Assembly (NCBI RefSeq): GCF_019049255.1
Contig: NZ_JAGMUJ010000159.1
Location: 21,308-85,307 of the forward strand
DNA from: Streptomyces sp. AC558_RSS880
Lineage (GTDB): Bacteria > Actinomycetota > Actinomycetes > Streptomycetales > Streptomycetaceae
Length of the DNA: 64,000 nt
Reading direction: 5' to 3'
Below are positions 7,792 through 16,211 of the stretch, one piece after another. The position numbers and the translations under genes are program-made. The notes under the pieces are model-generated. The model did not search any database. It had not been told where the DNA came from and saw nothing but the letters and a program-made list of their open reading frames with translations. Position 1 is the first letter of the stretch. Each line of letters begins with the position of its first letter.

Positions 7792-7982
7792 ATCGAAGAG
7801 GGCTTCCCTTATGGTCGACGGCCGGGGCTCGCACGCGGCAGCGTCGCGATCACCCGGGCCGGACTGCGTGCATGCGGACTGCCGTGCCTTTCCAGTAGTC
7901 CTACAGCGGTGCTCACTCGGCTGTTGAGACCAGAAGGCACGGCAAATCCGCTACTTCACCGGGCTGACCCGCTTGCTCGAAC
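7792..7982. other. Intergenic, nothing recognised
   Basis: The stretch between the IS110 fragment and the end of the immunity gene shows no conserved frame, RNA or terminator that I can support. Confidence 0.3.
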
Positions 7983-8264
7983 TCAGAGCAGGTCACGCTC
8001 CATCAGGTCATCCGCTTCCTCCCAGGTGACGAAGGAGCACGCTCCGGTATTCAGGTCGACGGCCACGGGCAGGTTCCCGCCGAGTTGCATGTCCTGACGT
8101 CCGTGATCGAGGTACTCGACATGGTCGTAGGGAGCGATGAACCGTCCCTTGTCCGTGAAGCAGTACTCGGGAATGATCCTCACGTTGGAGGACAGCCCCC
8201 ATGTTCTGCTTTCCTCCGTGAGGAACTCCGCGGCCCTGCGCTCGGCTTCTTCCGGGTCGAGCAT
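7983..8264 (-). CDS. Probable immunity protein for the RHS toxin
   Basis: A 93-aa acidic protein whose ATG (8264) comes one base after the stop of the RHS toxin gene, giving the arrangement TGACATG. It contains AAEFLTEESR near the N-terminus and PVAVDLNTGACSFVTWEEAD near the C-terminus, a pattern seen in YrhB/Imm35-like immunity proteins; that family placement is from memory and tentative. It has no signal peptide, so it should act in the producer's cytoplasm, binding and neutralising the papain-fold toxin tip. Its size, acidity, strand and tight coupling to the toxin are the main evidence. Confidence 0.7.
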   Translation of the reverse strand: MLDPEEAERRAAEFLTEESRTWGLSSNVRIIPEYCFTDKGRFIAPYDHVEYLDHGRQDMQLGGNLPVAVDLNTGACSFVTWEEADDLMERDLL

Positions 8265-8265
8265 G

Positions 8266-11200
8266 TCAGTTGGTCCTCATCACGTAGTAGTCGCGGTATC
8301 TCTTGTGCGCTGGATTGGCCTTGCCCGACTGGAAGTCGAGGAAGACCACCTTTCCATCGATGTTCGCGACATTGAAGTAGTGGCCCACGCCCTTCCTCGG
8401 CCATGCTCCTATGATCGCCCGAGCACCGGGTCCCCAGCGCAGCATGTCGCTCACGATGACGTTGAGGCCGCCGACCTTCCGGAACGGTAGCCCCGTCATC
8501 GCTGACACCTCGGCCCGCGTCAGCGGGCGGTCTGCTCCGGACACCCCGTTCGGATTCCGGCCGGCCATGAGGTCGTCGCCGGCGGTCGCACACAGTCCGC
8601 AGTTCCTTCGGCCGCCCTCCGGGTTGATGCGGCTCATGGACGACGGGGTTTCCGGTGTGTAGTAGGGGAGTCCGAACCGCGTCGAACTCGGTTCCCCGTA
8701 GTAACGTCCCCCGCCCGGCTCGACCGCGGCTCTGCGCCATCCCGTCAGTCCGCCGATTCCGACGAGGGCGATCTGCTGGGTCAGTTCTTCGGCGGTTTCG
8801 GCGTACAGATCGGCGAGGGCGTCGCAGCCCTGCTGGCGGAGCATGTATTCGGCGCGGTAGAGGCGGTAGGCGGGGCGGACGGGGAGGTACTTGTCGACGA
8901 AGGCGCCGGCGCCGCCGTTTTCGCCGGTGAATGCGTCGTGCAGGTCCCCGGCGAGGACGAAGGGCGACTTGAAGACGTCGACGAAGGCGTCACCGAAGAT
9001 GCCCGCTGCTTCGCCGAGGCTGTCGACGCTGTCGTTGTTCGGGTCGTCGGGGGTCAGTCCGCTGGGGTCGGTCAGGAGGGTGGGGACGTTGTCGGCGTAG
9101 GCGTAGGGCGATATGTACGGCGTGGTCTGGGTGCGGGTGGCGGGGTCGGGTCGGGTGAAGCGGCCGGTGGTGGTGTTGTACTGGCGGGCGTGGAGGTCGA
9201 GGTTGCCTGTGGTGGTTTCGTAGCGGGCGCCGGTGTAGGAGGGAGGGCTGGCGGGGGCGCCGCCGGTGGTGGTGCCCAGGACCCGGGTGCCGAACGGGTC
9301 GTAGGCCCAGCGCTGGTAGAGGGTGCCGCTGCTGTTGGTGACGTCGACCGGTGAGCCCTGGGTGTCGTGGTGGTAGTAGAAGAGCGCACCGGTGCCGGTC
9401 TTGACGGAGGTGGGCTGGCCGAGGGGGTCGTAGCGGAAGGACTGCTTGATGGTCCAGGCGCTGTCGTACTCGGTGGCCAGGATCGGTAGCGGTGCGTTGG
9501 GGTCCCACTGGGTGCGGTGGGTGACCGCGCCGTCCTTGAGGGTGGCGACCTGGTTGCCGCTGGCGTCGTGGTCGTAGGTGTAGGCGGTGCCGCCGACGGT
9601 GGCGGCGGAGATCTGTCCGGCCAGGTCGTAGGTGTAGGTGTCGGCGCCCTTCTTGGTCTGGTTGCCTTCGGCGTCGTAGTCGTAGGCGGTGGTCGTGGTG
9701 CCGGTGGTGGTGGAGGTGAGCTGGTCGGCCGCGTCGTAGGCGTAGCTGGTGGAGGTGGTGCCGAGGCTGGAGGTCAGGCGGTTGCCGACCTTGTCGTAGG
9801 TGTAGGACGTGGCGCGGCTCGCGGCGCAGCCGGCGACCCAGGGCTGCGGGAAGCAGCCGGAGGTGAGACGGCCTGCGGTGTCGTAGGTGAGGTCGTAGCC
9901 GGTCGTGCCGACGTTGGCGCGGGTGATGTCGACGTGGGTGGGCAGGCCCGCGGGGGAGAGGGTGTGCGCGGTCTTGGTGACCGTGGTGCCGGCCTTGGTG
10001 GAGGTGACGGCGGTGAGGCGGCCGGCCCGGTCGTAGGCGCGGTCCTCTGTCTCGGTGTTGGGCAGCGCGGACCTGGTGAGGTTGCCGGCCGGGTCCCAGG
10101 TGTAGGTGGTGGTCTTGCCGTCGGCCAGCATCGTGGCGGTGCGGCCGTCGTTGTCGTAGGTGTAGGTGATCGTGTTGCCGTCGGAGTACTTGCGGGTGAG
10201 CATCTGCCCGGCGGCGTCGTAGGTGTAGGCGAAGCCGCGCGTCTTGGTGAGGTTTCCGACCGCGTCGTAGACGAAGTCCTCGGAGATCTTCGAATTGGCG
10301 CGGGCGGTCAGCTGCCCGGCGTCGTTGTAGCCGAACGTCGCGTCGGGAGTGGAGTCGGAGTGGTCGACCTTGGTGAGCAGGCCGCGCGGGTCGTAGGTGT
10401 AGCCGGTGGATCCGCGGGGCGTGGTCTTTTTGGTGAGGTTGCCGGCGGCGTCGTAGGCGTAGGTGGTCTCCCGCTGCAGCGGGTCGGTGACCGAGGTGGG
10501 GCGGCGGGCCGCGTCGTAGCCGTACGTGGTGATGTGGCCGTTGGCGTCGGTGCGCTCGCTGACGTTGCCGGCCTTGTCATAGCCGTACGTGGTGACCGCA
10601 CCGTCCGCAGCGGTGACCTCGGTCAGCCGGTCGAGGTTGTCGTAGCCGTAGACGGTGGCGCGCTTGTCGGCGTCCGTCTGTTTGACCACGTTGTTCACCG
10701 CGTCGTAGGCGGTGGTGGTCACGCCGCCCAGCGGGTCGGTGACCGTGGTCGGGTTTCCGGCCGGGTCGTAGCCGTAGGTGGTCGTGTACGGGGCGGGGTC
10801 GGCGCCGGCGGCGTTGCCGCGCGGGTCGACGGCGGTGGCTTGGCGGCCGTCGGCGTCGTAGGTCCAGCTCTCCTTGTGGCCGAGCGGGGAGGTGCGGCTG
10901 AGCAGGTTGCCGTCGGCGTCGTAGGCGTAGGAGGTGATCTTCCCCAGCTGGTTGGTGCTACTGGTCAGCCGGTTGTTCTTGTCGTAGACGGAGGTGACCG
11001 TCTCGCCTGCGGCGTCGGTGACCTTGGTGACGTTGTCGTTCGCGTCGTAGGTGTAGCCGGTGGTGTGGCCCAGGGGGTCGGTGACCACGAGGGGCCGGTT
11101 GATCGCGTCGTAGGTCGTGTTGGTCGACGCGCCGGTCGGGCCGGTGACCTTCGTGGTGTTGCCTGCCGCGTCGTAGGCGTAACTCGTGGTGTAGGCGGCC

Positions 11201-13626
11201 GGGTCGGCGCCGGAGACGTTGCCGCGCGGCGAGACGCTGCTCAGCAGGCGGCCCACCTTGTCGTAGGTGTAGGTGATCTTGCCGCCGGTCGCGTCGGTCT
11301 CGGAGGCCAGGCGTCCGCTCGCGTCGTAGGTGCGGGTGACGGAGTTGCCGGACGGGTCGGTGGTCCGGGTCAGGTGCCCTGCGTCGTCGTAGGCGAACGT
11401 GGTGGTGTTGCCCGCCGGGTTCCGCGCGGACGTCATCTGCTCGGCGCCGTTGTACTCGTAGGTCGTGGTGCGGCCCAGAGGGTCGGTGGCCGAGCTGAGG
11501 AGCCCGCGGCCGTCATAGGCGTAGCTCGTGGTGTGGTCGGCCGGGTCGGCGCCGGTGACGTTGCCGCGCGGGTCCGTCTTCGTCAGGATCCGGCCGGCCT
11601 TGTCGTAGGTGAACGTCGTCTTCTCACCCAGCGGCGTGGTGACCGACGTCCGGTTGCCGGCCGCGTCGTAGCCGTAGGTGGTGACCTTGCCGCGCGGGGT
11701 CCTCACGGTCTCCAGCGAGCCGAGCGCGGTGTACGTGTAGGCGGTTTTGCCGTCCAATGGGTCTGTGGTGGACGTCAGCTGGTTCGACGTGTTGTAGGTG
11801 TACGTCGTCTTGTTCTTGCGGCCGTCGGTGTGACTGGTGATGTTGCCCGCACCGTCGTAGGTCCAGCTCTCCACGTAACCGAGCGCGGACGGGGCGCTGC
11901 GGGTGAGCATCCGCCCAGCGCTGTCGTACGTCATCTCCGTGGTGTTGCCGCGCTGGTCGGTGATGGCGACGGGCCGCAGGTGGCGGTCGTAGTCGTAGGC
12001 GATGCTCTTGCCGTACGGGTCGATGGTCTCCATCAGGACGTTGCCGGCGTACACATCGGTCCATACGCCGCCGTCCGGCGCCGTGGTGTGCGACTCGCTC
12101 TTGCCGTCCCAGGTGAACGTGGTGGTCTTGTCGTTCTGGTCGGTCTGGGTTTTGATGCGGCCCGCGGTGTCGTAGACGTTGGTGACCTTGCCGTCCGCCG
12201 GGTCGGTGTAGGAGGACAGCCGCTTGTTCGCGTCGTAGGCGTACGACGACGTCCTGTCGGCCGGGTCGGTCACCGAGGTCAGCAGACCGCCGGTGTAGCC
12301 GTACGAGACCGACGTACCGTCCGGCAGGCCCACCTTGGACAGCAGTCCGTCGGCACCGGGCGTGAACGTGGTGGTGCGGCCGGCGGCGTCCTTGACGGAG
12401 GCGAGCGTGCCGGACGCGTACGTCAGGGTCAGTCCCTTGCCGGCTCTGTCGACCACGGATGTGAGCTGGCCGCTGCTGTTGAACGTCCGCTTGGTGTGGT
12501 CCGGCGTGGTGATCGTATAAGTGCTTGTGTCCTTGACCAGCTTGGCCGCCGACCCGGCCGGAGCGGCGTACGTGCCGTCACTGTTCTGTGTGAAGACGAA
12601 CGACGCCCCGTCGTCCGTCCGGTACGTCACCTTCCCCGTCGCCGCGGTCAGCTTGGCGTCGAACGGCGTCGCCCAGCCGCGCCCCAACAGACCGACGGCA
12701 CTCGAGTCGGAGCGGTAGGTGCGCTCCAGGGTCAGCGGCACCCCGGGGCTCACCAGCGAGGCGTCGGTGAGCTGTTCGAAGAACATGCCGGTGGCCGTGT
12801 TGACCGGGTCGGCGCGGTGCGCCTGTGCGTAGCAGGTACAGATTCCCGCCTGCGCACCGGGGATCACCGGAGTGTAGAACGCCTCCACCAGCGGCGAGGT
12901 GGTCCCGCCGGGGCTCGACGTCCCGTCGGCGCTGTTGAGGAAGACCCAGGCGTAGTACTCCTTGCCGTCCTCGAGAATTCCGCCCAGCGCGCTGCCGGCC
13001 CACCAGAAACACTGGTCCGTGGGATAGGAGTTGCTCGCCCACCAGTCGTAGCACCAGGCCCCGGTGTCCGGGGTGTCGCCGCTGGGATCGTCCGTGGACT
13101 TCTTGATCTCCTGCTGGACGACCGGGGAGCCGCCCTCGTCCAGGACGTACAGCCACATTCCGGTGTACGAGTCCCCCCGCTTGGGCAACTTCACCTGCCC
13201 GCCGATCGACAGCATCCCCGGATACGCGGTGGCCCAGGACGACACCCACGTCGGGTTCTCGGCCGCCGCCGCGAGAGGCTGCAAAGCCACCTTCGACTCG
13301 GCGGCGGGCCCGCGTTCGACGCGGTCTGTGTCCGGTCGGCTGTGGGGCTTCCCCTTGGACATCCGCCCCGGCGCGTTCATGTAGTCGCGCATCGGCGACC
13401 GTTCGTGCCGGTCCTCGTCGACCTGCTTGCGGCGCTCGGCCAGCGTCATGGCCTTGGGGGGCTTGGGCAGGTCGGCGGCTGTCCGGGCCTGCGCGTGTGT
13501 GATGGCCGCGGTGACCGCGGAGTGGGGACGGTCCACGGGCGACGCCCAGGAGGGGGCGACCCCCGCTAGTGCCAGCAGAGCCAGGGCCAGAACGACCGTG
13601 ACAAGTCTTCGCGCTTGTGTGCGCAC
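8266..13626 (-). CDS. Secreted RHS/YD-repeat polymorphic toxin, papain-fold (Tox-PL-like) tip
   Basis: A 1786-aa contact or diffusible toxin. Residues 1-29 are a Sec signal peptide (MRTQARRLV, hydrophobic core, SWAS). A unique region follows, then a DUF6531-like entry domain near residue 268 (ADPVNTATGMFFEQ). About 40 YD repeats (YDxxGRLxxxTDxxGxxTxYxYD) run from about 430 to 1440 and should build the closed RHS shell. The core end lies near 1442-1495 (YDPFGTRV, SYTGARY, FTRPDP). The variable tip carries NPEGGRRNCGLC, GVGHYFNVANIDG and VVFLDFQSG. This fits the papain-fold toxins, including glutamine deamidases, with likely triad Cys1676, His1749 and Asp1764. GTG at 13626 is preceded by AGGTGATG. 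The gene lies in an island of broken mobile DNA, supporting horizontal origin. The activity (protease or deamidase) is not decided by sequence. Confidence 0.9.
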   Translation of the reverse strand: MRTQARRLVTVVLALALLALAGVAPSWASPVDRPHSAVTAAITHAQARTAADLPKPPKAMTLAERRKQVDEDRHERSPMRDYMNAPGRMSKGKPHSRPDTDRVERGPAAESKVALQPLAAAAENPTWVSSWATAYPGMLSIGGQVKLPKRGDSYTGMWLYVLDEGGSPVVQQEIKKSTDDPSGDTPDTGAWCYDWWASNSYPTDQCFWWAGSALGGILEDGKEYYAWVFLNSADGTSSPGGTTSPLVEAFYTPVIPGAQAGICTCYAQAHRADPVNTATGMFFEQLTDASLVSPGVPLTLERTYRSDSSAVGLLGRGWATPFDAKLTAATGKVTYRTDDGASFVFTQNSDGTYAAPAGSAAKLVKDTSTYTITTPDHTKRTFNSSGQLTSVVDRAGKGLTLTYASGTLASVKDAAGRTTTFTPGADGLLSKVGLPDGTSVSYGYTGGLLTSVTDPADRTSSYAYDANKRLSSYTDPADGKVTNVYDTAGRIKTQTDQNDKTTTFTWDGKSESHTTAPDGGVWTDVYAGNVLMETIDPYGKSIAYDYDRHLRPVAITDQRGNTTEMTYDSAGRMLTRSAPSALGYVESWTYDGAGNITSHTDGRKNKTTYTYNTSNQLTSTTDPLDGKTAYTYTALGSLETVRTPRGKVTTYGYDAAGNRTSVTTPLGEKTTFTYDKAGRILTKTDPRGNVTGADPADHTTSYAYDGRGLLSSATDPLGRTTTYEYNGAEQMTSARNPAGNTTTFAYDDAGHLTRTTDPSGNSVTRTYDASGRLASETDATGGKITYTYDKVGRLLSSVSPRGNVSGADPAAYTTSYAYDAAGNTTKVTGPTGASTNTTYDAINRPLVVTDPLGHTTGYTYDANDNVTKVTDAAGETVTSVYDKNNRLTSSTNQLGKITSYAYDADGNLLSRTSPLGHKESWTYDADGRQATAVDPRGNAAGADPAPYTTTYGYDPAGNPTTVTDPLGGVTTTAYDAVNNVVKQTDADKRATVYGYDNLDRLTEVTAADGAVTTYGYDKAGNVSERTDANGHITTYGYDAARRPTSVTDPLQRETTYAYDAAGNLTKKTTPRGSTGYTYDPRGLLTKVDHSDSTPDATFGYNDAGQLTARANSKISEDFVYDAVGNLTKTRGFAYTYDAAGQMLTRKYSDGNTITYTYDNDGRTATMLADGKTTTYTWDPAGNLTRSALPNTETEDRAYDRAGRLTAVTSTKAGTTVTKTAHTLSPAGLPTHVDITRANVGTTGYDLTYDTAGRLTSGCFPQPWVAGCAASRATSYTYDKVGNRLTSSLGTTSTSYAYDAADQLTSTTTGTTTTAYDYDAEGNQTKKGADTYTYDLAGQISAATVGGTAYTYDHDASGNQVATLKDGAVTHRTQWDPNAPLPILATEYDSAWTIKQSFRYDPLGQPTSVKTGTGALFYYHHDTQGSPVDVTNSSGTLYQRWAYDPFGTRVLGTTTGGAPASPPSYTGARYETTTGNLDLHARQYNTTTGRFTRPDPATRTQTTPYISPYAYADNVPTLLTDPSGLTPDDPNNDSVDSLGEAAGIFGDAFVDVFKSPFVLAGDLHDAFTGENGGAGAFVDKYLPVRPAYRLYRAEYMLRQQGCDALADLYAETAEELTQQIALVGIGGLTGWRRAAVEPGGGRYYGEPSSTRFGLPYYTPETPSSMSRINPEGGRRNCGLCATAGDDLMAGRNPNGVSGADRPLTRAEVSAMTGLPFRKVGGLNVIVSDMLRWGPGARAIIGAWPRKGVGHYFNVANIDGKVVFLDFQSGKANPAHKRYRDYYVMRTN

Positions 13627-14099
13627 AGTGCATCACCTGTGGGTCAGGAGTGAAGAGAGGTCGCGGTGATGCATGATCAGAAAAATCTCGAACTAACGTG
13701 CCGTGGAAAGCGGGGCCGAAACGCGGCGGAGTCCCCACTCACCCTGGACATGAGATTGCAGGCTGAGCGGACGAAGGGCTCCGGTTGGCCGCGCGATTTG
13801 GCGCGAAGCTGATCCAGAGCGCGAGGTGGCGCGGGTAAACGGACCCTTGACGGTGAGCCAAGGAAAGGCAGCTGACCGGAAACGGAAGAACGGGCTGCTT
13901 GAGTGCAACCTTTCTCCGGCCTCGGGCAGGCGATACGTGTCTGTCACGCCTGAGGGATTGATGGCCGACCCGCTGGCCGTTCAGAGCCGTCGCACCGACG
14001 TGCTACTGCGATCACCCGCCTCAGGAGGAGGGTCCCAACCGCAGGACGAGTACAGCGGAGGCCCGGGTGCGTGCCTCCGCGAGGCGGAGTTCGCCCTGG
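13627..14099. other. Intergenic, upstream of RHS toxin gene; no gene recognised
   Basis: This should contain the promoter of the toxin-immunity operon. A ribosome-binding site (AGGTG) lies just before the GTG, but I could not identify a convincing -35/-10 pair or a conserved frame. Confidence 0.3.
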
Positions 14100-14560
14100 T
14101 GCCGGTCGGCCCAGCGGCGGTCCGCCAGTCATCCGCTCTGAACTCTGTGATGCAGACGGTGGATGGTGAGCAGACGGACGGCCTCGTGAGTGAACAGGCA
14201 GTTGAGGCTGCGGCCGCAGGCGACGGCGTACGTCTTTCGGGCAACTCGTCCGAATGCCAGTTAAGTTCGTCCAATGACAGCGAGCAAGCTCCGGGGATAT
14301 GGCCGACGGCACGATCCTCCGCGGGGCGGACGTCGATCAAGCAGACGTTCGTGCTGTTCATCCGATGGAGCAATTGCTGACGGGCGAGCGACACGGTGTC
14401 CGTCGGCCCAGGTGGACGGCCCGGGTACGCTTGGCCGCGGCGAGATACTCATGGGCCACCCGCTGGAGCAGCTCGACCCGAGTGACCGCGCCACCGCCTG
14501 CCAACCGGTAGCGGACACGCACCCTCGCGTCGGGAGTGACGATTCCCGAGTGCGGGCCCT
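14100..14560 (-). pseudogene. Broken ArsR-type regulator with rhodanese domain
   Basis: Read on the minus strand, successive frames give VRYRLAGGGAVTRVELLQRVAHEYLA (ArsR end and linker; read with a break at 14400), then LIDVRPAEDRAVGHIPGACS with SLSLDELNWHSDELPE (rhodanese domain), then after a frameshift TYAVACGRSLNCLFTHEAVR and LLTIHRL, which corresponds to the CRGxYC active-site loop region. The order and spacing match the family of winged-helix ArsR proteins fused to rhodanese, but stops and frameshifts interrupt it and the N-terminal HTH is missing. It is a decayed gene of the island. Confidence 0.55.
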
Positions 14561-14899
14561 ATCACTCATCGCCGTGGACGGAGCCCAGGCAAAGCCGGCG
14601 AGGATCTCACGTAGCAGTTACAGGACTTATGGACAGCCGCTTACCGATAGGGGACCCGAGGTCGTTCGTGCCATGGTCGACCAAGGACAGCCGGTAAGGA
14701 GGGCCACACGGCTGTCTGCCAATGCCGGTCACGAGTGAACGAAGAGCGAATTTCTTGTCAGCCCGTCCGGGCCAGGTTGGGCATTGGTTCGGGCGAAGCC
14801 GTCCGGCTGTGGTCGGGACGTGCCGGTGTGCCGGGATCGATGGGACGGTTGCGCGATGCCGTCCCGGACGGGGGTCTGACTCATGAGATCTACGACCGA
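14561..14899. other. Degraded intergenic sequence
   Basis: No frame with streptomycete third-position GC bias is present. I see no terminal inverted repeats or RNA gene; it is probably eroded mobile-element DNA left of the IS110 copy. Confidence 0.3.
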
Positions 14900-15078
14900 A
14901 GTGTCCAGTCACAGGCTTGTCGACTGTCGTTGCGGGATGTTTTCTGCTGTCACCGAGCCACAAGGCGTGTCCCAATAGGGGCCTTGCCGAGTTTCCGGCG
15001 CCATCACGGTTCAGACCGCCCGAGCAGGCCGGTGCCATCCACCCAGCCAGCACGTCATGACGTGAGAGGCCGACCATC
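14900..15078 (+). ncRNA. Candidate IS110 left end / bridge RNA region
   Basis: IS110-group elements carry a structured bridge RNA in the long non-coding end before the transposase gene. The 180 bases here are non-coding and contain a bulged hairpin, CAAGGC...CCC-AATA-GGG...GCCTTG (14961-14986), and a perfect palindrome CACGTCATGACGTG (15051-15064) just before the transposase ATG. Exact element boundaries and the guide loops cannot be set without comparison to other copies. Confidence 0.3.
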
Positions 15079-16179
15079 ATGAAGACCCGACAGCGCAGCA
15101 CCTCCTCGAGCACGGATCCTCTCGTTCGGCGCGAGGTCGTCTTGGGCGTGGACACGCACGGCGAGGTGCATGTCGCCGCCGTGATCTCCCCGCTCGGGAA
15201 GGTCCTGAAAACCGAGTCCTTTCCCGCGACGGCGGCCGGTTACCGACAACTGCTTGTCTGGGCCCGCAAGCGGGGGACGGTGCGCAGGGCCGGCGTGGAG
15301 GGCACCGGCACCTTCGGCGCGGGCCTGTCCCGTTATCTGCTCGCTCAGCAGATTCAGGTGTTCGAAGTGAACCGGCCCGACCGCTCGGCCCGCCGGCTGC
15401 TCGGCAAGTCGGACCCGCTCGATGCCCAGGCCGCAGCGCGAGCCGTGCTCAGCGGTCGCGCCCGAGCCCGGGCGAAATCCGGCGACGGTCCGGTGCACAG
15501 CGCCCGGATCTACAAACTCGCCAAGGACTCCGCGGTCAAGGCCCGCACCCAGGCGATCAACCAGCTCAAGGCCGTCCTGGTCATCGCCGACCCCGCCCTG
15601 CGGGAACGCATGTCGAGCCTCGGCAACGCCGAGCTGTTCCGCACCTGTGCGCGCCTCGGCCCGCACGACGGTGGTGGGGGAGACGAGGGCGCGGTGGCCC
15701 AAGCCACCCACATGACACTACGCATGCTCGCCGAACGCATCGAGCAGCTCACCGGACAGATCAATGAGCTGAACCAGCGACTGACCCGGCTCGTCGAACG
15801 CCACGCGCCGCAACTGCTCGTACCGGTGGGCATCGGTCCGGACAGCGCCGTCACCCTGCTGATCACCATGGGGGACAACCCTGAGCGGCTCAACACCGAG
15901 GCGTCCTTTGCTGCCCTTTGCGGAGTCAGCCCCATCGAGTACTCCTCCGGCCGGCGAAGAACGCGCCGGCTCAACTACGGCGGCGACCGGCAGGCGAACG
16001 CCGCCCTGCACCGCATCGTGTTCACCCGCCTGCGCCACGACCCGCGCACCCGGGCGTACTACGAACGCCGCACCCAGGAGGGCAAGACCCGACGCGAGAT
16101 CATCCGATGCCTCAAGCGGTATGCCGCCCGCGAGGTCTTCAACCTGGTCAGACCGGTTTCCCACACCCCTGCGTTATAG
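15079..16179 (+). CDS. IS110-family transposase
   Basis: A 366-aa DEDD recombinase of the IS110 type. The N-terminal RuvC-like domain shows LGVDTHGEVHVAAV (first Asp), AGVEGTGTFG (Glu) and LGKSDPLDAQAAARAV (Asp pair). A coiled central region (MTLRMLAERIEQLTGQ) is followed by the Tnp_IS116/IS110 C-terminal domain with LLVPVGIGPDSAVTLL, ASFAALCGVSPIEYSSGRR, YGGDRQANAALHRIV and YYERRTQEGKTRREI. The length is slightly short of the usual 390-400 but no motif is missing. It ends 32 bases before pcaDC, so it could separate that gene from its original promoter. A decayed partial copy lies at 7583-7791. Confidence 0.93.
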   Translation: MKTRQRSTSSSTDPLVRREVVLGVDTHGEVHVAAVISPLGKVLKTESFPATAAGYRQLLVWARKRGTVRRAGVEGTGTFGAGLSRYLLAQQIQVFEVNRPDRSARRLLGKSDPLDAQAAARAVLSGRARARAKSGDGPVHSARIYKLAKDSAVKARTQAINQLKAVLVIADPALRERMSSLGNAELFRTCARLGPHDGGGGDEGAVAQATHMTLRMLAERIEQLTGQINELNQRLTRLVERHAPQLLVPVGIGPDSAVTLLITMGDNPERLNTEASFAALCGVSPIEYSSGRRRTRRLNYGGDRQANAALHRIVFTRLRHDPRTRAYYERRTQEGKTRREIIRCLKRYAAREVFNLVRPVSHTPAL

Positions 16180-16211
16180 GGGCGTCCGTGAGACGTGAGA
16201 GGGTCTGGGGC

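Larger units (their letters stand above)
14900..16195 (+). mobile_element. IS110-family insertion sequence (approximate limits)
   Basis: The element comprises the transposase gene plus a left non-coding end and a very short right end. IS110 elements lack terminal inverted repeats and usually make no target duplication, so the given limits are estimates. Confidence 0.55.

Noticed and set aside
9517..13569. Very long plus-strand open frame (1350 codons) opposite the RHS gene
   Set aside because: It mirrors the YD repeats in antisense, giving Gly/Val/Arg-rich repeats with no domain. Open antisense frames are expected in GC-rich repetitive genes.
8266..13626. Regular repeats that might be a CRISPR array or tandem DNA repeat
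   Set aside because: The periodicity follows codons of degenerate YD repeats, units differ in sequence, and there are no constant repeats with unique spacers or cas genes.
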